Below are positions 23,440 to 34,200 of a DNA stretch of 60,000 nt, piece after piece. Within the stretch, counting starts at the first letter, position 1; every line of letters begins with the position of its first letter. The position numbers and the translations under genes were made by a program. Source of the stretch: Adiantum capillus-veneris (lineage: Eukaryota; Streptophyta; Polypodiopsida; Polypodiales; Pteridaceae); contig CM043944.1 of assembly GCA_014529385.2 (NCBI GenBank), positions 84,295,384 to 84,355,383 of the forward strand. Reading direction: 5' to 3'. A model generated the notes under the pieces. The model saw only the letters and a list, made by a program, of their open reading frames with translations, searched no databases and was not told the DNA's origin.

Positions 23440-24890
23440 ATTTAACTATCTTGAGGATTCCATAGACGATACCCAAAGTCACCTTCTCCATAGCCAATGA
23501 AGAAACACTTTTTGGACTTTGCATCTAGCTTTGACCTTAGGCTTCTATCTATGTGCATGAAAGCTTCGTACCCAAACACTTTGAGAAATGGATAGTTCAG
23601 CGGTTTACCTGTCCATGCCTCTTCTGGAACTCCCCCATCCAATGCCGTTGAGGGTGACCGGTTGATTAAGTACATAGACGTACTTACAGCTTCTGTCCAA
23701 AGCTCAAGCGGTAGGACTACATGTAGCCGCATGCTTCGTTCTCGCTCCATAATTATCCTATCATCCTTTGTGAAATCCCATTTTGTTGAGGTGTCCTTGG
23801 GGTTGTCTTTCGTCTCTGAATGCCATTGCTAGCACAAAAGCTTTCAAAAGTTTGACTGCAATATTCGCCTCCATTGTCGGATTTGAGGCATTTAATCTTA
23901 GTACCTGTTTCATTCTCCACAAAGGCTTTCCAACTTTAAAATATGGAAAACACATCGGATTTGTTCTTCATTACATAAACCCATGTTTTCCTAGTCGCAT
24001 CGTTTATGAATGTTACATAGTACAATGAGCCACCAAGTGATGGTGTACTTGTAGGACCCCAAACATCAGAATGAACCAACTCAAGTTTTTTATTTTTTCT
24101 TTTATTTCTTGATTTTTGAAAATTTACCCTCTTTTGTTTACCATAAACACAATCTTCACAGAACTCTGGTCCACTTGTTTCAAACCTGGTAGAAGCTTCT
24201 TTGTTTGAAAACTTGCATTCTTTTGGCACTCATATGCCCAAGCCGATAGTGCCATATCGCACCGTCGACTTCCGTAGCTATTGCACAAGTTGAAGATTGC
24301 GTGCTGATAGTACACAAGTAAAGTGCACCGACCTTTTCTCCCTTGGCAACCACCAAAGATCCCTTTGAGATCTTCCACCATTTGCTTCTGATTGCAATGT
24401 TGTGACCTTCATCATCCAACTGTCCAGTAGAGATCAAATTTTTGCGAAGAGAAGAAACATGCCTAACATCTTTAAGCTTCCATTCATTTTTGTTAGCAGT
24501 TTTGACACAAACTGTCCCTTTGCAGACAATGTCACAAGCTTCATCATCTCCCAAGTATACATACCCAAAATTACCTTTGATGTAATCTTGGAAATGTTTC
24601 TTGTGTGGTGTCGCATGGAATGAAGCCCCGGAATCTACTATCCAAGAATTAGACACATTACCTAATGAGAGAATTAGAGCATCTTGCTCCACTTTACCTG
24701 CCACATTGGCCTCCGATGTTGGCTTGTTGTCTTGAGACTCCGACTCCTTCTTGGACCAACAATCCTTCTTGACGTGGCCCTTCTTGCCGTAGTTCCAACA
24801 TTGAAGAACTGACTTTGTGCGTGACTTGCTCCGTCCTGAGCAATCACGACCCTTTTGGTTTTTGAACCTCTCTTTAGGCCTTCCTCTTGT
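23440..24890 (-). pseudogene. Unit A zinc knuckle, protease and integrase
   Basis: The longest piece (24180-24899) starts with a basic segment, then a zinc-knuckle-like CWNYGKKGHVKKDC in which the second Cys is Tyr, then the aspartic protease box WIVDSGASFHATP, and the integrase zinc-binding start IWHYRLGHMS. After a frameshift come CEDCVYGKQKRVNF, the first integrase Asp in LVHSDVWGPTSTPS, SDNGGEYCSQTF (second Asp) and TPQQNGISQRM, where the catalytic Glu expected before RM is Gln. The C-terminal part (23442-23750) has FGYEAFMHIDRSLRSKLDAK and the VGYRLW-like block. Decayed polyprotein middle section. Confidence 0.9.
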
Positions 24891-24895
24891 TTTAT

Positions 24896-25630
24896 TCACA
24901 GTGCAGCACTTGATAATTCTCCCGTGCTTCTTCTTTGCATTTCCTTGCTTAGGAGAACACCCACAACATCATCAAACTTAAGATTATTTGTGCCAAAAAT
25001 AGAATTACTTACAGTCATCACAAGACTGTTCCAACTATTCGATAGAGATGATAGTATAAGAAGAGCTCCCACTTCGTCATCAAAATTTATTTTCACCGAT
25101 CGAAGTTGACTTATGTTAATGTTAAAGTCATTTACGTGTTTTGCAACAGAACTAGTCTCTACCATCTTTAGATTGAACAAGCGCTTCATGAGATATACCT
25201 TATTGGATGCCGATGGTTTCTCGTAGAAGTCATCAAGTGACTTCATCAAGTCCTCCATGGTCTTTATCTTCAAAACGTTGAAGGCCACCATTGACGCCAA
25301 GCTTAACCGGATTGTTCCCAGTGCCTTTCAGTCAAGGACAATCCATGCTTCATTTGCCATCGTTGCGGGCTTCTTTGTAAGACCGCGTAGTGGCAAATAA
25401 AGGTCCTTCTGGTAGAGATAGTTTTCAATCAAGCTTAACCGGATTGTTCCCAGTGCCTTTCAGTCAAGGACAATCCATGCTTCATTTGCCATTGTTGCGG
25501 GCTTCTTTGTAAGACCGCGTAGTGGCAACTAAAGGTCCTTCTGGTAGAGATAGTTTTCAATCTGCATCTTCCAATGTTGGTAGTTTTTGCCGTTGAACTT
25601 CTTAATCTTGAGCTTCCCTTCCTCCACCAT
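24896..25630 (-). pseudogene. Unit A gag
   Basis: ATG at 25628-25630 gives MVEEGKLKIKKFNGKNYQHW, the usual copia gag opening (F-x-G-x-N-Y-x-x-W). An internal stop follows QKDL. A 132-bp tandem duplication (25298-25561) repeats the next 44 codons in frame. The downstream open piece (24896-25300) carries SLDDFYEKPSASNKVYLMKR, LFNLKMVETSSVAKHVNDF and LLSSLSNSW-type text, the UBN2/gag capsid core. It overlaps the following zinc-knuckle frame by four bases in a different frame, so it is frameshifted. Confidence 0.88.
25298..25561 (-). repeat. 132-bp direct tandem duplication inside gag
   Basis: Copies 25298-25429 and 25430-25561 differ at two visible positions (C/T and A/C). The period is 132 bp, exactly 44 codons. 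Unit B lacks it. Confidence 0.95.
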
Positions 25631-25689
25631 TACTCCCACTAAATTCAAGGAATCGTTTCCTTGAGATAATTTAGCTACGAGAAAATCTT

Positions 25690-25701
25690 GCTTTGATACC
25701 A
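25690..25701 (-). other. Unit A primer-binding site
   Basis: Minus strand TGGTATCAAAGC, one mismatch from the initiator tRNA-Met complement, two bases inside the LTR border at 25704. Confidence 0.9.
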
Positions 25702-25703
25702 GT

Positions 25704-26501
25704 TGTTAGGAAATATGACGTAGCTAAGTAGATAATTGAGTAGATTACTTAATGGAGAGAGATAATTTTCACACACAAGAGATTATAGAGTAGAGAGAGA
25801 GAGAGAGTACACACGATATACGTGGTTCACCCAATGTGGGCTACATCTAGGGAAAAGCAGCCACTTAATGGCTTTAGTACTTTAAACAAGAAGTAGGTTA
25901 CAAAGGGATTATACCCTTAATAGAGCTCCCGCCTTGCTTCACTCTCTCTATCTCACACCCACCTTGTTGTATCAACTTCACACTGTGAAATGTGTGTAAA
26001 ATTGCCTCCTTTTATAGGCCAAAAGGGCTGCACTTTTTCATGAGAGGTAGCCATGTGTAGCCGCCCTTGTGTAGATAAATCCAAATCGGACCCTCCACTC
26101 CGCACATGTGTGGCTGTCCTTGAGAAGACAAGTCCACTTTTGAAATCGATCACCGGCCATTGAATATGGCCATCGACCACCGGCCATTGACTTCCGACCA
26201 TCGGCAACCGGCCATTGAATATGGCCATCGACCACCGGTCATTGACTTCCGACCACCGGCAACCGGCCAACCGGCCAACCGACTAGTCGTTTTTCGACCA
26301 CTTTTTGACCGTTGTCTGCCCATAATATTCCGGCAAAAAGGAATATTCCGATGAATTTTTTTGGTTTTCGACGAGTGATTTTGTTTTCCGGCCAGTGATT
26401 TTTCTTCACGTACAATGGCTTCTCCTCATAATGGGGGCTTTACAAATGTGCGTTTTTAATACAACAAATTACAAGGGGTAAACCAAGCTCCATACTTAAC
26501 A
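25704..26501 (-). repeat. Copia array LTR 2, shared by units A and B
   Basis: Plus strand begins TGTTAGGAAATATGACG and ends CCATACTTAACA. It serves as 5' LTR of unit A (primer-binding site at 25690) and as 3' LTR of unit B (polypurine tract from 26502). It is about 90 bp longer than LTR 1, partly through a 55-bp tandem duplication (26153-26207 and 26208-26262) of a segment rich in GGCCATTGA and CGACCACCGG phrases. Confidence 0.93.
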
Positions 26502-26561
26502 ATCTCCCACTTTGAGACTGATCTCCAAACCAAATCTATGACTTCTTTCCATCTTGGCTTC

Positions 26562-28286
26562 TTATCCTTGAATGGCAATTGAAGATGAGCAAAAGCTCAA
26601 CTTCTCCTTATTGACCACCTTTGTAAACATGTCTGCAGGATTTTCACTTGTATGCACCTTTCCTACCTTTAATTGTCCCTCTTCCAAAAGAGTGCGTATG
26701 AAGTGATATCTCACCTCAATGTGCTTTGTCCTTGAATGATAGGCTGAGCTCTTCACAAGATGGATAGCGCTTTGGCTATCACTGTACAAGACACAATTGT
26801 CTTGTTTGAATCCAAGCTTTTCTAAGAATCTGTGAAGCCACAGAATTTCTTTGCTTGCCTCCGTGATTGCTACATACTCTGCTTCCGTGGTATAAAGTGA
26901 GACCACTTTCTACAGCTTTGAAGCCTAACTTACTACTGTGCCTCCAACCGTCAAGACATAGCCAGTAGTGCTCCTTCGAGTACCTTTGTCACTTGCCATA
27001 TCTGCATCAGCATACCCTTGAAGAAAAATATCAGTTCCTCCAAAATACTAAGAATTTGTTTTTATACCTTTTAGATACCTAAGTATCCACTTTCACAGCT
27101 TGCCAGTGCTCTTTACCTGGGTTGTCCATGAACCTACTTACAACTCCCACTACATGTGAAATGTCTGGTCTTGTCCAGACCATAGCATACATAAGAGAAC
27201 CTACCGCTGCAGTATATGGAACTTTAGACATATAGGCTATCTCCTCTTGTGTCTTTGGACACATATCCTTGTTTAGTTTAAAGTGACCAGCCAAAGGTGT
27301 AGAAATCGTTTTTGTATTTTGCATTGCAAACCTTTCTAGTAACTTCTCGATGTAATTCTCTTGAGATAACTTTATTGTCTTCTTCGTCCTTTCCCTTGAT
27401 ATCTTTATACCAAGTATCCTCTTTGCAGCACCTAAATCTTTCATTAAAAAAGATTTAGACAGCTCCTCTTTTAGGTCTTTGATGTCCTGCATGTTAGCAC
27501 TTGCAATCAGCATGTCATCAACATACAACATTAAGATGATAAACTTCCCATCTCTCAAATTCTTTGTGTAGACGTACTGATCCGAGTTACATCTTGTGAA
27601 TCCATGATCCAACATCCATCGATCGAACTTCAAGTACCATTGTCTTTATGCTTGCTTTAGACCATACAAGCTCTTCTTTAATCTGCAAACCATTTTCTCC
27701 TTACCTTTTACTTCATAGCCCTTTGGTTGAAGCATGTGAACTTCCTCCTCTAAGTCACCGTGAGGGAATACCGTATTTATATCCATTTGATCAAGATTTA
27801 GATCATGAGCAGCCACAAGGCTTAAGACAATCTTAATTGAGTTTGTTTTTACAAGAGGAGGAAATATTACAAGACCTTTCTTTTGAGAAAACCCTTTTAC
27901 CACAAGCCTAGACTTGTACCTTTTCTTCCCACCTTCTTCTTCCTTCAGCTTATACATCCATTTGTTCCGAAGTGCCCGCATACCTTTAGGCAACTCAACC
28001 AACTCCCATGTTTGGTTGCGATGTAATGAATCCATCTCCACTTGCATGCTCTTTATCCATTCTTTTTTGGATTCGTGTTGCATAGCTTCCTCGTATGATT
28101 CCGGCTCTCCAGAATCTGAGATGAAGAGATGGTTGAAGGAAGAAACAAACCTTTCTGGAGGCCTACTTGCTTTTGTGGATCTTCGGGGAATAGGTTGAGG
28201 CTCCTCATTTGGTTGATGTTGTTGCACGTTGTCACCGTTTGCACTCCTTGAGTCTTCACCGTCCTTAAGCTCCATGTACTCTTCAC
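26562..28286 (-). pseudogene. Unit B reverse transcriptase and RNase H
   Basis: The 209-codon piece (27646-28275) holds the Ser/Arg-rich linker, NQTWELVELPKGMRAL, a KSRLVVKGFSQKKG block and CRLKKSLYGLKQA. Compared with unit A the segment before FSPVVK is altered (GLVIFPPLVK), suggesting a short deletion. The next piece (27079-27633) has MLYVDDMLIASANMQD, AGHFKLNKDMCP and VGSLMYAMVWTRPDISH. RNase H (26562-26906) has YTTEAEYVAITEASKEILW, SDSQSAIHLVKSSAYHSRTK and HIEVRYHFIRTLL. A stop after KQA and frame changes break the protein. Confidence 0.9.
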
Positions 28287-28289
28287 CTG

Positions 28290-29700
28290 TTTCTTTTGTT
28301 TATTTTCTTTCCAAGCAATCTTTGTACATATTTTGTTCGTTAAAAATTACATCCCTACTCCTAAAGATTTTACCATCTTCAGGATTCCATAGGCAATACC
28401 CAAAGTCACCTTCTCCATAGCCAATGAAGAAACACTTTTTGGAATTTGCATTTAGCTTTGACCTTAAGCTCCTATTTATGTGCATGAAAGCCTTGTACCC
28501 AAAAACTTTGAGAAATGAATAGTTCACTGGTTTACCTGTCTATGCCTCTTTTGAAACTCCCCCATCCAATGCCGTTAAGGGTGACCGGTTGATTAAGTAC
28601 ATAGACGTACTTACAGCTTCCGCCCAAAGCCCAAGCGGTATGCCTGCATATAGCCACATGCTTCGTGCTCGCTCTATGATTGTCCTATTCATTCTTTCTG
28701 AAATCCCATTTTGTTGAGGTGTCCTTGGGATTTCTTTTGCCTCGAAATGTCATTACTAGTACAAATCCTTTCAAAAGCTTGACTGCAATATTGGCCTCCA
28801 TTGTGGATTTGAGGCATTTAACCTTAGTACCTGTTTCATTCTCCATAAAGGCTTTCCACCTTTGAAATATGGAAAACACATCGGATTTATTCTTCATTAC
28901 ATAAACCCATGTTTTCCTAATCGCATCGTCTATGAATGTTACATAGTACAATGAGCCACCAAGTGATGTGTACTTGCAAGACCCCAAACATCAGAATGAA
29001 CCAACTCAAGTTTTTTATTTTTTCTTTCATTTCTTGATTTTGGAAATTTTACCCTCTTTTGTTTACCATAAACACAATCTTCACAGAACTCTTAAGTCCA
29101 CTTCTTTCAAACCTGGTAGAAGCTTCTTTGTTTGAAGATTTTTCACTCCTTTGACATTCATATGCCCAAGCAGATAGTGCCATACCGCACTGTCGACTTC
29201 TGTAGCTATTGCACAAGTTGAAGATTGCATGCTAACAATACACAAGTAAAGTGTATCGATCTTTTCTCCCTTAGCAACCACCAAAGATCCCTTTGAGATC
29301 TTCCACCGTTTGCTTCCGAATGCAATGTTGTGACCTTCATTGTCCAATTGTCCTGTAGAGATTAAATTTTTGCAAAGAGAAGGAACATGCTTAACATCTT
29401 TAAGCTTCCATTCATTTTTCGTTAGCAGTTTTGACAGATAAATGTACCTTTGCCGACAATTTTACAAGCTTCATCATCTCCCGAGTATACATACCCAAAA
29501 TTACCTTTTGTGTAATCTTAGAAATGTTTCTTGTGTGGTGTCGCATGGAATGAAGCTTCGAAATCTACTATCCAAGAATTAGACACATTGTCTAATGAGA
29601 GAATTATAACATCTTGCTTCACTTTACCTGCCACATTAGCCTCCAATGTTGGCTTGTTGTCTTGAGACTCCGACTTCTTCTTGACGTGGCCCTTCTTGCC
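28290..29700 (-). pseudogene. Unit B zinc knuckle, protease and integrase
   Basis: From high to low coordinates: NYGKKGHVKK preceded by a stop in the knuckle (near 29700), a protease box changed to DFEASFHATP-like text near 29560, the integrase zinc region AVWHYLLGHMNVKGVK, GGSLYYVTFIDDAIRKTWVY (28685-28987), and an integrase end TPQQNGISERM that retains the catalytic Glu. The C-terminal part is at 28300-28527 (FGYKAFMHINRSLRSKLNAN). Frames shift at least three times. The Tyr in place of the second knuckle Cys is shared with unit A. Confidence 0.85.
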
Positions 29701-29799
29701 GTAGTTTCAACATTCAAAAACTAACTTTGTGCGTGACTTGCTCTGCCTTGAGCAGTTACGACCCTTTTGGTTTTTGAACCTCTCTTTAGGCCTTCCTCT

Positions 29800-30411
29800 T
29801 GTTTCCACTGACAGTGCAACACTTGATGATGCTCATGTGCTTCTCCTTCGTATTTTCTCGCTTAAGAGAACACCCAGAACATCATCAAACTTAAGAGTAT
29901 TTGTGTCAGAAATAGAATTATTTACAGCCATCACAAGGCTGTCCCAACTATCCGGTAGAGACGATAGTATAAGAAGAGCTCGCACTTCGTCATCGAAATT
30001 TATTTTCACCGATCGAAATTAACTTATGTTGGTGTTAAAGTCATTTAGGTGTTCTGCAACAGAACCAATCTTTGCCATCTTTAGATTGAACAAGCGCTTC
30101 ATGAGAAATACCTTATTGGATTCCGATGGTTTCTCATAGAAGTCATCAAGTGACTTCATCAAGCCCTCTGTGGTCTTCATCTCGAAAACGTTGAAGGCCA
30201 TCGTTGACGCCAAAGCTTAACCGGATTGTTCCAAGTGCCTTTCGGTTAAGGACAATCCATGCTTCATCTGCCATGTTGCGGGCTTCTTTGCAAAAACGCT
30301 TAGTGGCAAATAAAGGCCCTTCTGGTAGAGATAGTCTTCAATCTGCATCTTCCAATGTTGATAGTTTTTATCGTTGAACTTCTCAATCTTGAGCTTCCCT
30401 TCCTCCGCCAT
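29800..30411 (-). pseudogene. Unit B gag
   Basis: ATG at 30409-30411 gives MAEEGKLKIEKFNDKNYQHW and YLYQKGLYLPLS. It goes on, after a frameshift near 30215, to MASTMAFNVFEMKTTEG, SLDDFYEKPSESNKVFLMKR and AEHLNDFNTNIS (30019-30213). The rest is readable on the minus strand to about 29800 but interrupted. Homologous to unit A gag, without its 132-bp duplication. Confidence 0.85.
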
Positions 30412-30467
30412 TACTCCCACTCAATTCAAGGAATCCTTTCCTTGACATTTAGCTACGAGCAAACTTT

Positions 30468-30479
30468 GATCTGATATCA
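30468..30479 (-). other. Unit B primer-binding site (degenerate)
   Basis: Minus strand TGATATCAGATC lies two bases from the LTR 3 border, matching TGGTATCAGAGC at 10 of 12 positions. Confidence 0.6.
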
Positions 30480-30481
30480 GT

Positions 30482-30516
30482 TGTTAGGAAATATGACGTA
30501 GCTAAGTCGATAATTG

Positions 30517-30568
<52 letters not shown>

Positions 30569-30919
30569 CACGATATACGTGGTTTACCCAATGTGGGCTA
30601 CATCCACGTGAAAGCAACAACTTAATGGCTTTAGTACTTCAAACAAGAAGTAGATTACAAAGAGATTATAACCTTAATAGAGCTCTCGCTTTGCTTCACT
30701 CTCACCACTTCACACCCACCTTGTTGCATCAACTTCACACTGTGAAATGTGTGTAGAAATGGCCTTCTTTTATAGGCCAAAAGAGCTGCCCTTTCTCATG
30801 AGAGACAGCCATGTGTAGCTTCCTTTGTGTAGATAAGTCCAAATCGAACCCTCCAATCTGCCCATGTGTGGCCGTCCTTGAGAAGACAAGTCCGCTTTTG
30901 AATTCGGCCACCGGCCACC
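30482..30919 (-). repeat. Copia array LTR 3, left part
   Basis: Begins TGTTAGGAAATATGACG like LTR 2, with a long (GA)n at 30520-30565 replacing the usual segment. It is cut at 30919 by the young copia insertion and resumes at 36475. The last five bases, CCACC, are the target site. Confidence 0.93.
30915..30919. other. Target-site duplication, left copy (CCACC)
   Basis: CCACC here and at 36470-36474 exactly flank the young copia element, as expected for a 5-bp staggered integrase cut. Confidence 0.95.
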
Positions 30920-31111
30920 TGAAGGAGTACGAGTGGAAGTGCGACGCGAGAGAGAGTGCGAGAAGAAGAGCACGACGATATGGTGAACTCGCTCTACTGT
31001 AATGTGTAGAGCATAGTGAGTTCTTATTAGGTTTTTACAAAAGAATATGTGTACATACCTGGCGGCCCGCCCACTTACCTGGGCGACCACATTGGGCTTT
31101 ATACCCCAACA
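30920..31111 (-). repeat. 3' LTR of young copia element (192 bp)
   Basis: Plus strand TGAAGGAGTACGAG ... TACCCCAACA. The adjoining minus-strand AAGTGGGAGGT is the polypurine tract. Unusually short for an LTR. Confidence 0.96.
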
Positions 31112-31136
31112 ACCTCCCACTTAAAGTCCAATGTGG
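31087..31136 (-). other. Inverted repeat enclosing the polypurine tract / LTR junction
   Basis: CCACATTGGGCTTTA (31087-31101) and TAAAGTCCAATGTGG (31122-31136) pair over 15 bases with one mismatch. The 20-base loop holds the polypurine tract and the first bases of the LTR. Role is inferred only. Confidence 0.85.
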
Positions 31137-31200
31137 TACTTTAAGTGTGAGAGAAGCTACTATACAAGCTAATATACAAGAGATGTAGAGAAGTGATGTA

Positions 31201-34200
31201 CTACCCTACACCTAACTGCTTGCGAAAATGCGCAAAGCTCTCTGAGGGAAGTCCTTTTGTAAGTAGATCAACAGGATTTTCTGTGGTGTGAACTTTGACA
31301 AGCTGAAGTTGCTTATCCTCGAGCATTTCCCTGATGAAATGATACTTCACATCCACATGCTTTGTCTTTGAGTGATAAACTGGATTGCGAGCCAATTGTA
31401 TAGCACTTTGACTATCACAATATAACACAGGCATCTCTTCTTTGATTCCCAAATCTGTTACTAGTCGATTAAGCCAAATTGATTCTTTGCATGCCTCTGA
31501 TGCTGCAACATATTCAGCCTCTGTAGTAGACTGAGTAACACAATCTTGTAATCTAGAACGCGATGATACTGCTCCACCAGCCAATGTAAAGACATACCCT
31601 GACGTAGCCCTTCGGTTGTCTAAGTCACCTGCATAATCTGAGTCTGTAAAACCCTTTACACTTAGCTCGTGACTCCCATAGCATATACGCATACTCTTTG
31701 TAGCTTTCAGGTATCTTAATATTCCTTTCACTGCCTCCCAATGTTTCTTGCCTGGGTTTGACATGTATCGACTTACTACTCCCACTGCAAATGCAATGTC
31801 TGGGCGAGTAGCAATCATTGCATACATCAAACTACCCACTGCAGACGCATATGGAATCTTATCCATTTCAGCCTGTTCTTCCTCAGACACAGGACAATCT
31901 TGTTTGCTAAGTTTCACATATGGTGGCAATGGAACACTCAGTGCCTTTCCCTTCTCCATATTGAAACGTTGCAAAACCTTGTCAATATATTCTGTTTGAG
32001 ATAACCAAATCAACTTCTTTGATCTGTCTCTCTCAATGCGCATACCAAGTATATGACTTGCCTCACCCATGTCTTTTATGTCAAATGATTTTGCCATCTT
32101 TGACTTCAAAGCTGAAATTTCTTCCAAGTGCTTGCCAGCAATCAACATGTCATCCACATACAAAATAAGGATCAACCAACTACCATCCTTAGCCTTCTTT
32201 GTATATAGACAGTGATCGAACTCACTACGTTTGTAGCCTTGAGAAAGCATAAACTTGTGGAATTTATGGTACCATGCCCTCGGTGATTGTTTTAAACCAT
32301 AAAGACTCTTTAACAACTGGCATACCCAATCTTCCTTGCCTTTCTCAACAAACCCTTCTGGCTGCTGCATGTAAATTTCCACATCTAAATCACCATGCAA
32401 GAACGCTGTCTTGACATCCATTTGGTGCAACACTAAATCTAATATGGCAACCAATGCAAGAAAGCATCTCAATGTAGTCATCTTGACCACCGGAGAGAAG
32501 ACTTCATCAAAGTCAATGCCTTGTTCTTGCTTAAAGCCCTTGGCAACAAGCCTTGCTTTGTACTTTGGATGACTATCATGAGCGGTGATCTTATACCTGT
32601 AAACCCATTTACAAGGTAGAGCCTTTTTGCCCTGTGGTAATTTAACTAGCTTCCATGTCTTGTTTTTATGCAGAGCTGTCATCTCTGACTACATGGCCAA
32701 TTGCCAATTCCCGGAGTCCTTCATTTGCACTGCTTCCTTGTAACATGAAGGCTCATTGCAATCAGTCAACATGACATAGTTCATAGATGGAACAAACCTA
32801 TCAGGAGGTCGTGTGACACGTCCAGATCTACGCACAATAGGTGGCTTAGGCTCAGCCACAACCTGTGGTTCCACTCTATCCTGTCCTTGCTCCTCTTGAG
32901 CCCTGACATTTTGTCTTGCACGTGCAGGTCCATCTTCTTGGAAGACAACTCTTCTAATCTCCTCAACCCTCTCTGGTTTAGAATGATATTTGGATTCATT
33001 AAAGTGAACATCATTGCTGCGGACAACCTTTCTGGATTCGGGATCCCAAAGTCTGTACCCCATCTCACCAGAATTACCATAGCCTAGAAAGATGCACTTT
33101 CTACTCTTTGGCTCAAGTTTGTTCCTAAATTCCTTTGGAACGTGAGTATATGCCTCAGAGCCAAAGACTCAGAGATGCTTGTATGAGGGCATTTTGCCTG
33201 ACCATACCATCTCTGGCACTGAATCCTTCTACAAAACCTTGCTAGGAGATCTATTTACAAGATGGACAACTGTTGATACAGCTTCAGCCCAAAACCCATT
33301 TGGTAGCTGTGCATTAGACAACATACTTCTGACCTTCTCTTGTATGGTCCTATTCATCCTCTCAGCAACACCATTTTGAGGAGGATTGTAAGGAGCAGCA
33401 AGTTCACGTTTTATACCTTTTGACTCACAAAAGTCCTGAAAGGCCTTTGAAACATACTCTCCACCATTGTCAGTGCGTAAGCATTTAAGCTTCTTGCCAC
33501 TCTGATTCTCCACAAGTGTCACAAACGTTTTGAAAACACTAAACGCTTCATCCTTGTGCTTGAGAAAGTAAACCCATACTTTCCTCGAGTAATCATCTAT
33601 AAATGTCATAAAGTGAGAAGCTTCCCCTAGAGATAGGTTAGGCATAGGTCCACACAAATCACTATGAACAAGTGCCAACTGTGTATCTCTTCTATTGCTT
33701 CTATGCTTATGTGGCTGTTGTGTTTGCTTACCATACAGACAATGTTCACAGAATTCAAAATCATTAAATGAAAATCCAGGCAAATAACCAGAACGAGACA
33801 AGATTTCCATTCCCTTCTTGGACATATGTCCTAACCGGCTATGCCACAAAGAAATGTTCGGCTGCTCGGTTACATTGATTACATTTTTAGAGACATTTGA
33901 TACATAAATCATGTAAAGTCCTCCAGACTTTACTCCATGTGCTACTGTCATAGAACCCTTGGATATCTTCCACATGTTCTGTCCAAAAGTGGTGACGTAG
34001 CCAGCATCATTAAGTAAACCTGTGCTGATCAAGCTCTTTGTAATTGCGGGAACATGTCTCACATTCTTCAGCGTGAAAGAAGAGCCATTCTGAAACTTCA
34101 ATTGAACATCTCCAACACCTAAGATCTCACATGTCTGCCCATTGCCTAGCCGAACATGATCTTTAGTGGTCACATAAGAGGTAAACCACTCCTTGTTTGG

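Larger units (their letters stand above)
20871..26501 (-). mobile_element. Ty1/copia element, unit A of a tandem array
   Basis: Two LTRs (20871-21577 and 25704-26501) bound an internal region with, in minus-strand order, primer-binding site, gag, protease, integrase, reverse transcriptase, RNase H and polypurine tract. All coding parts are broken by frameshifts and stops, so it is inactive. The LTRs are clearly related (about 4-5 percent difference over the first 90 bases by eye) but differ in length through small indels. The right-hand LTR is immediately followed by the polypurine tract of a second unit, so it is shared. Order gag-PR-IN-RT-RH identifies copia rather than gypsy. Confidence 0.93.
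26502..30481 (-). mobile_element. Ty1/copia unit B internal region
   Basis: Same family as unit A: polypurine tract at 26502, RNase H, RT, integrase, protease and gag going up to a degenerate primer-binding site at 30468-30479. It is bounded by LTR 2 and LTR 3. Coding is broken in several places, but unit B lacks the gag duplication of A and keeps the integrase Glu that A has lost, so the two decayed separately. Confidence 0.92.

Noticed and set aside
32689-33231. Idea that in-frame stops are corrected by RNA editing or a variant genetic code
   Set aside because: Nuclear transcripts of plants are not known for such editing, and other genes in the window use the same codons as true stops; mutation is simpler.
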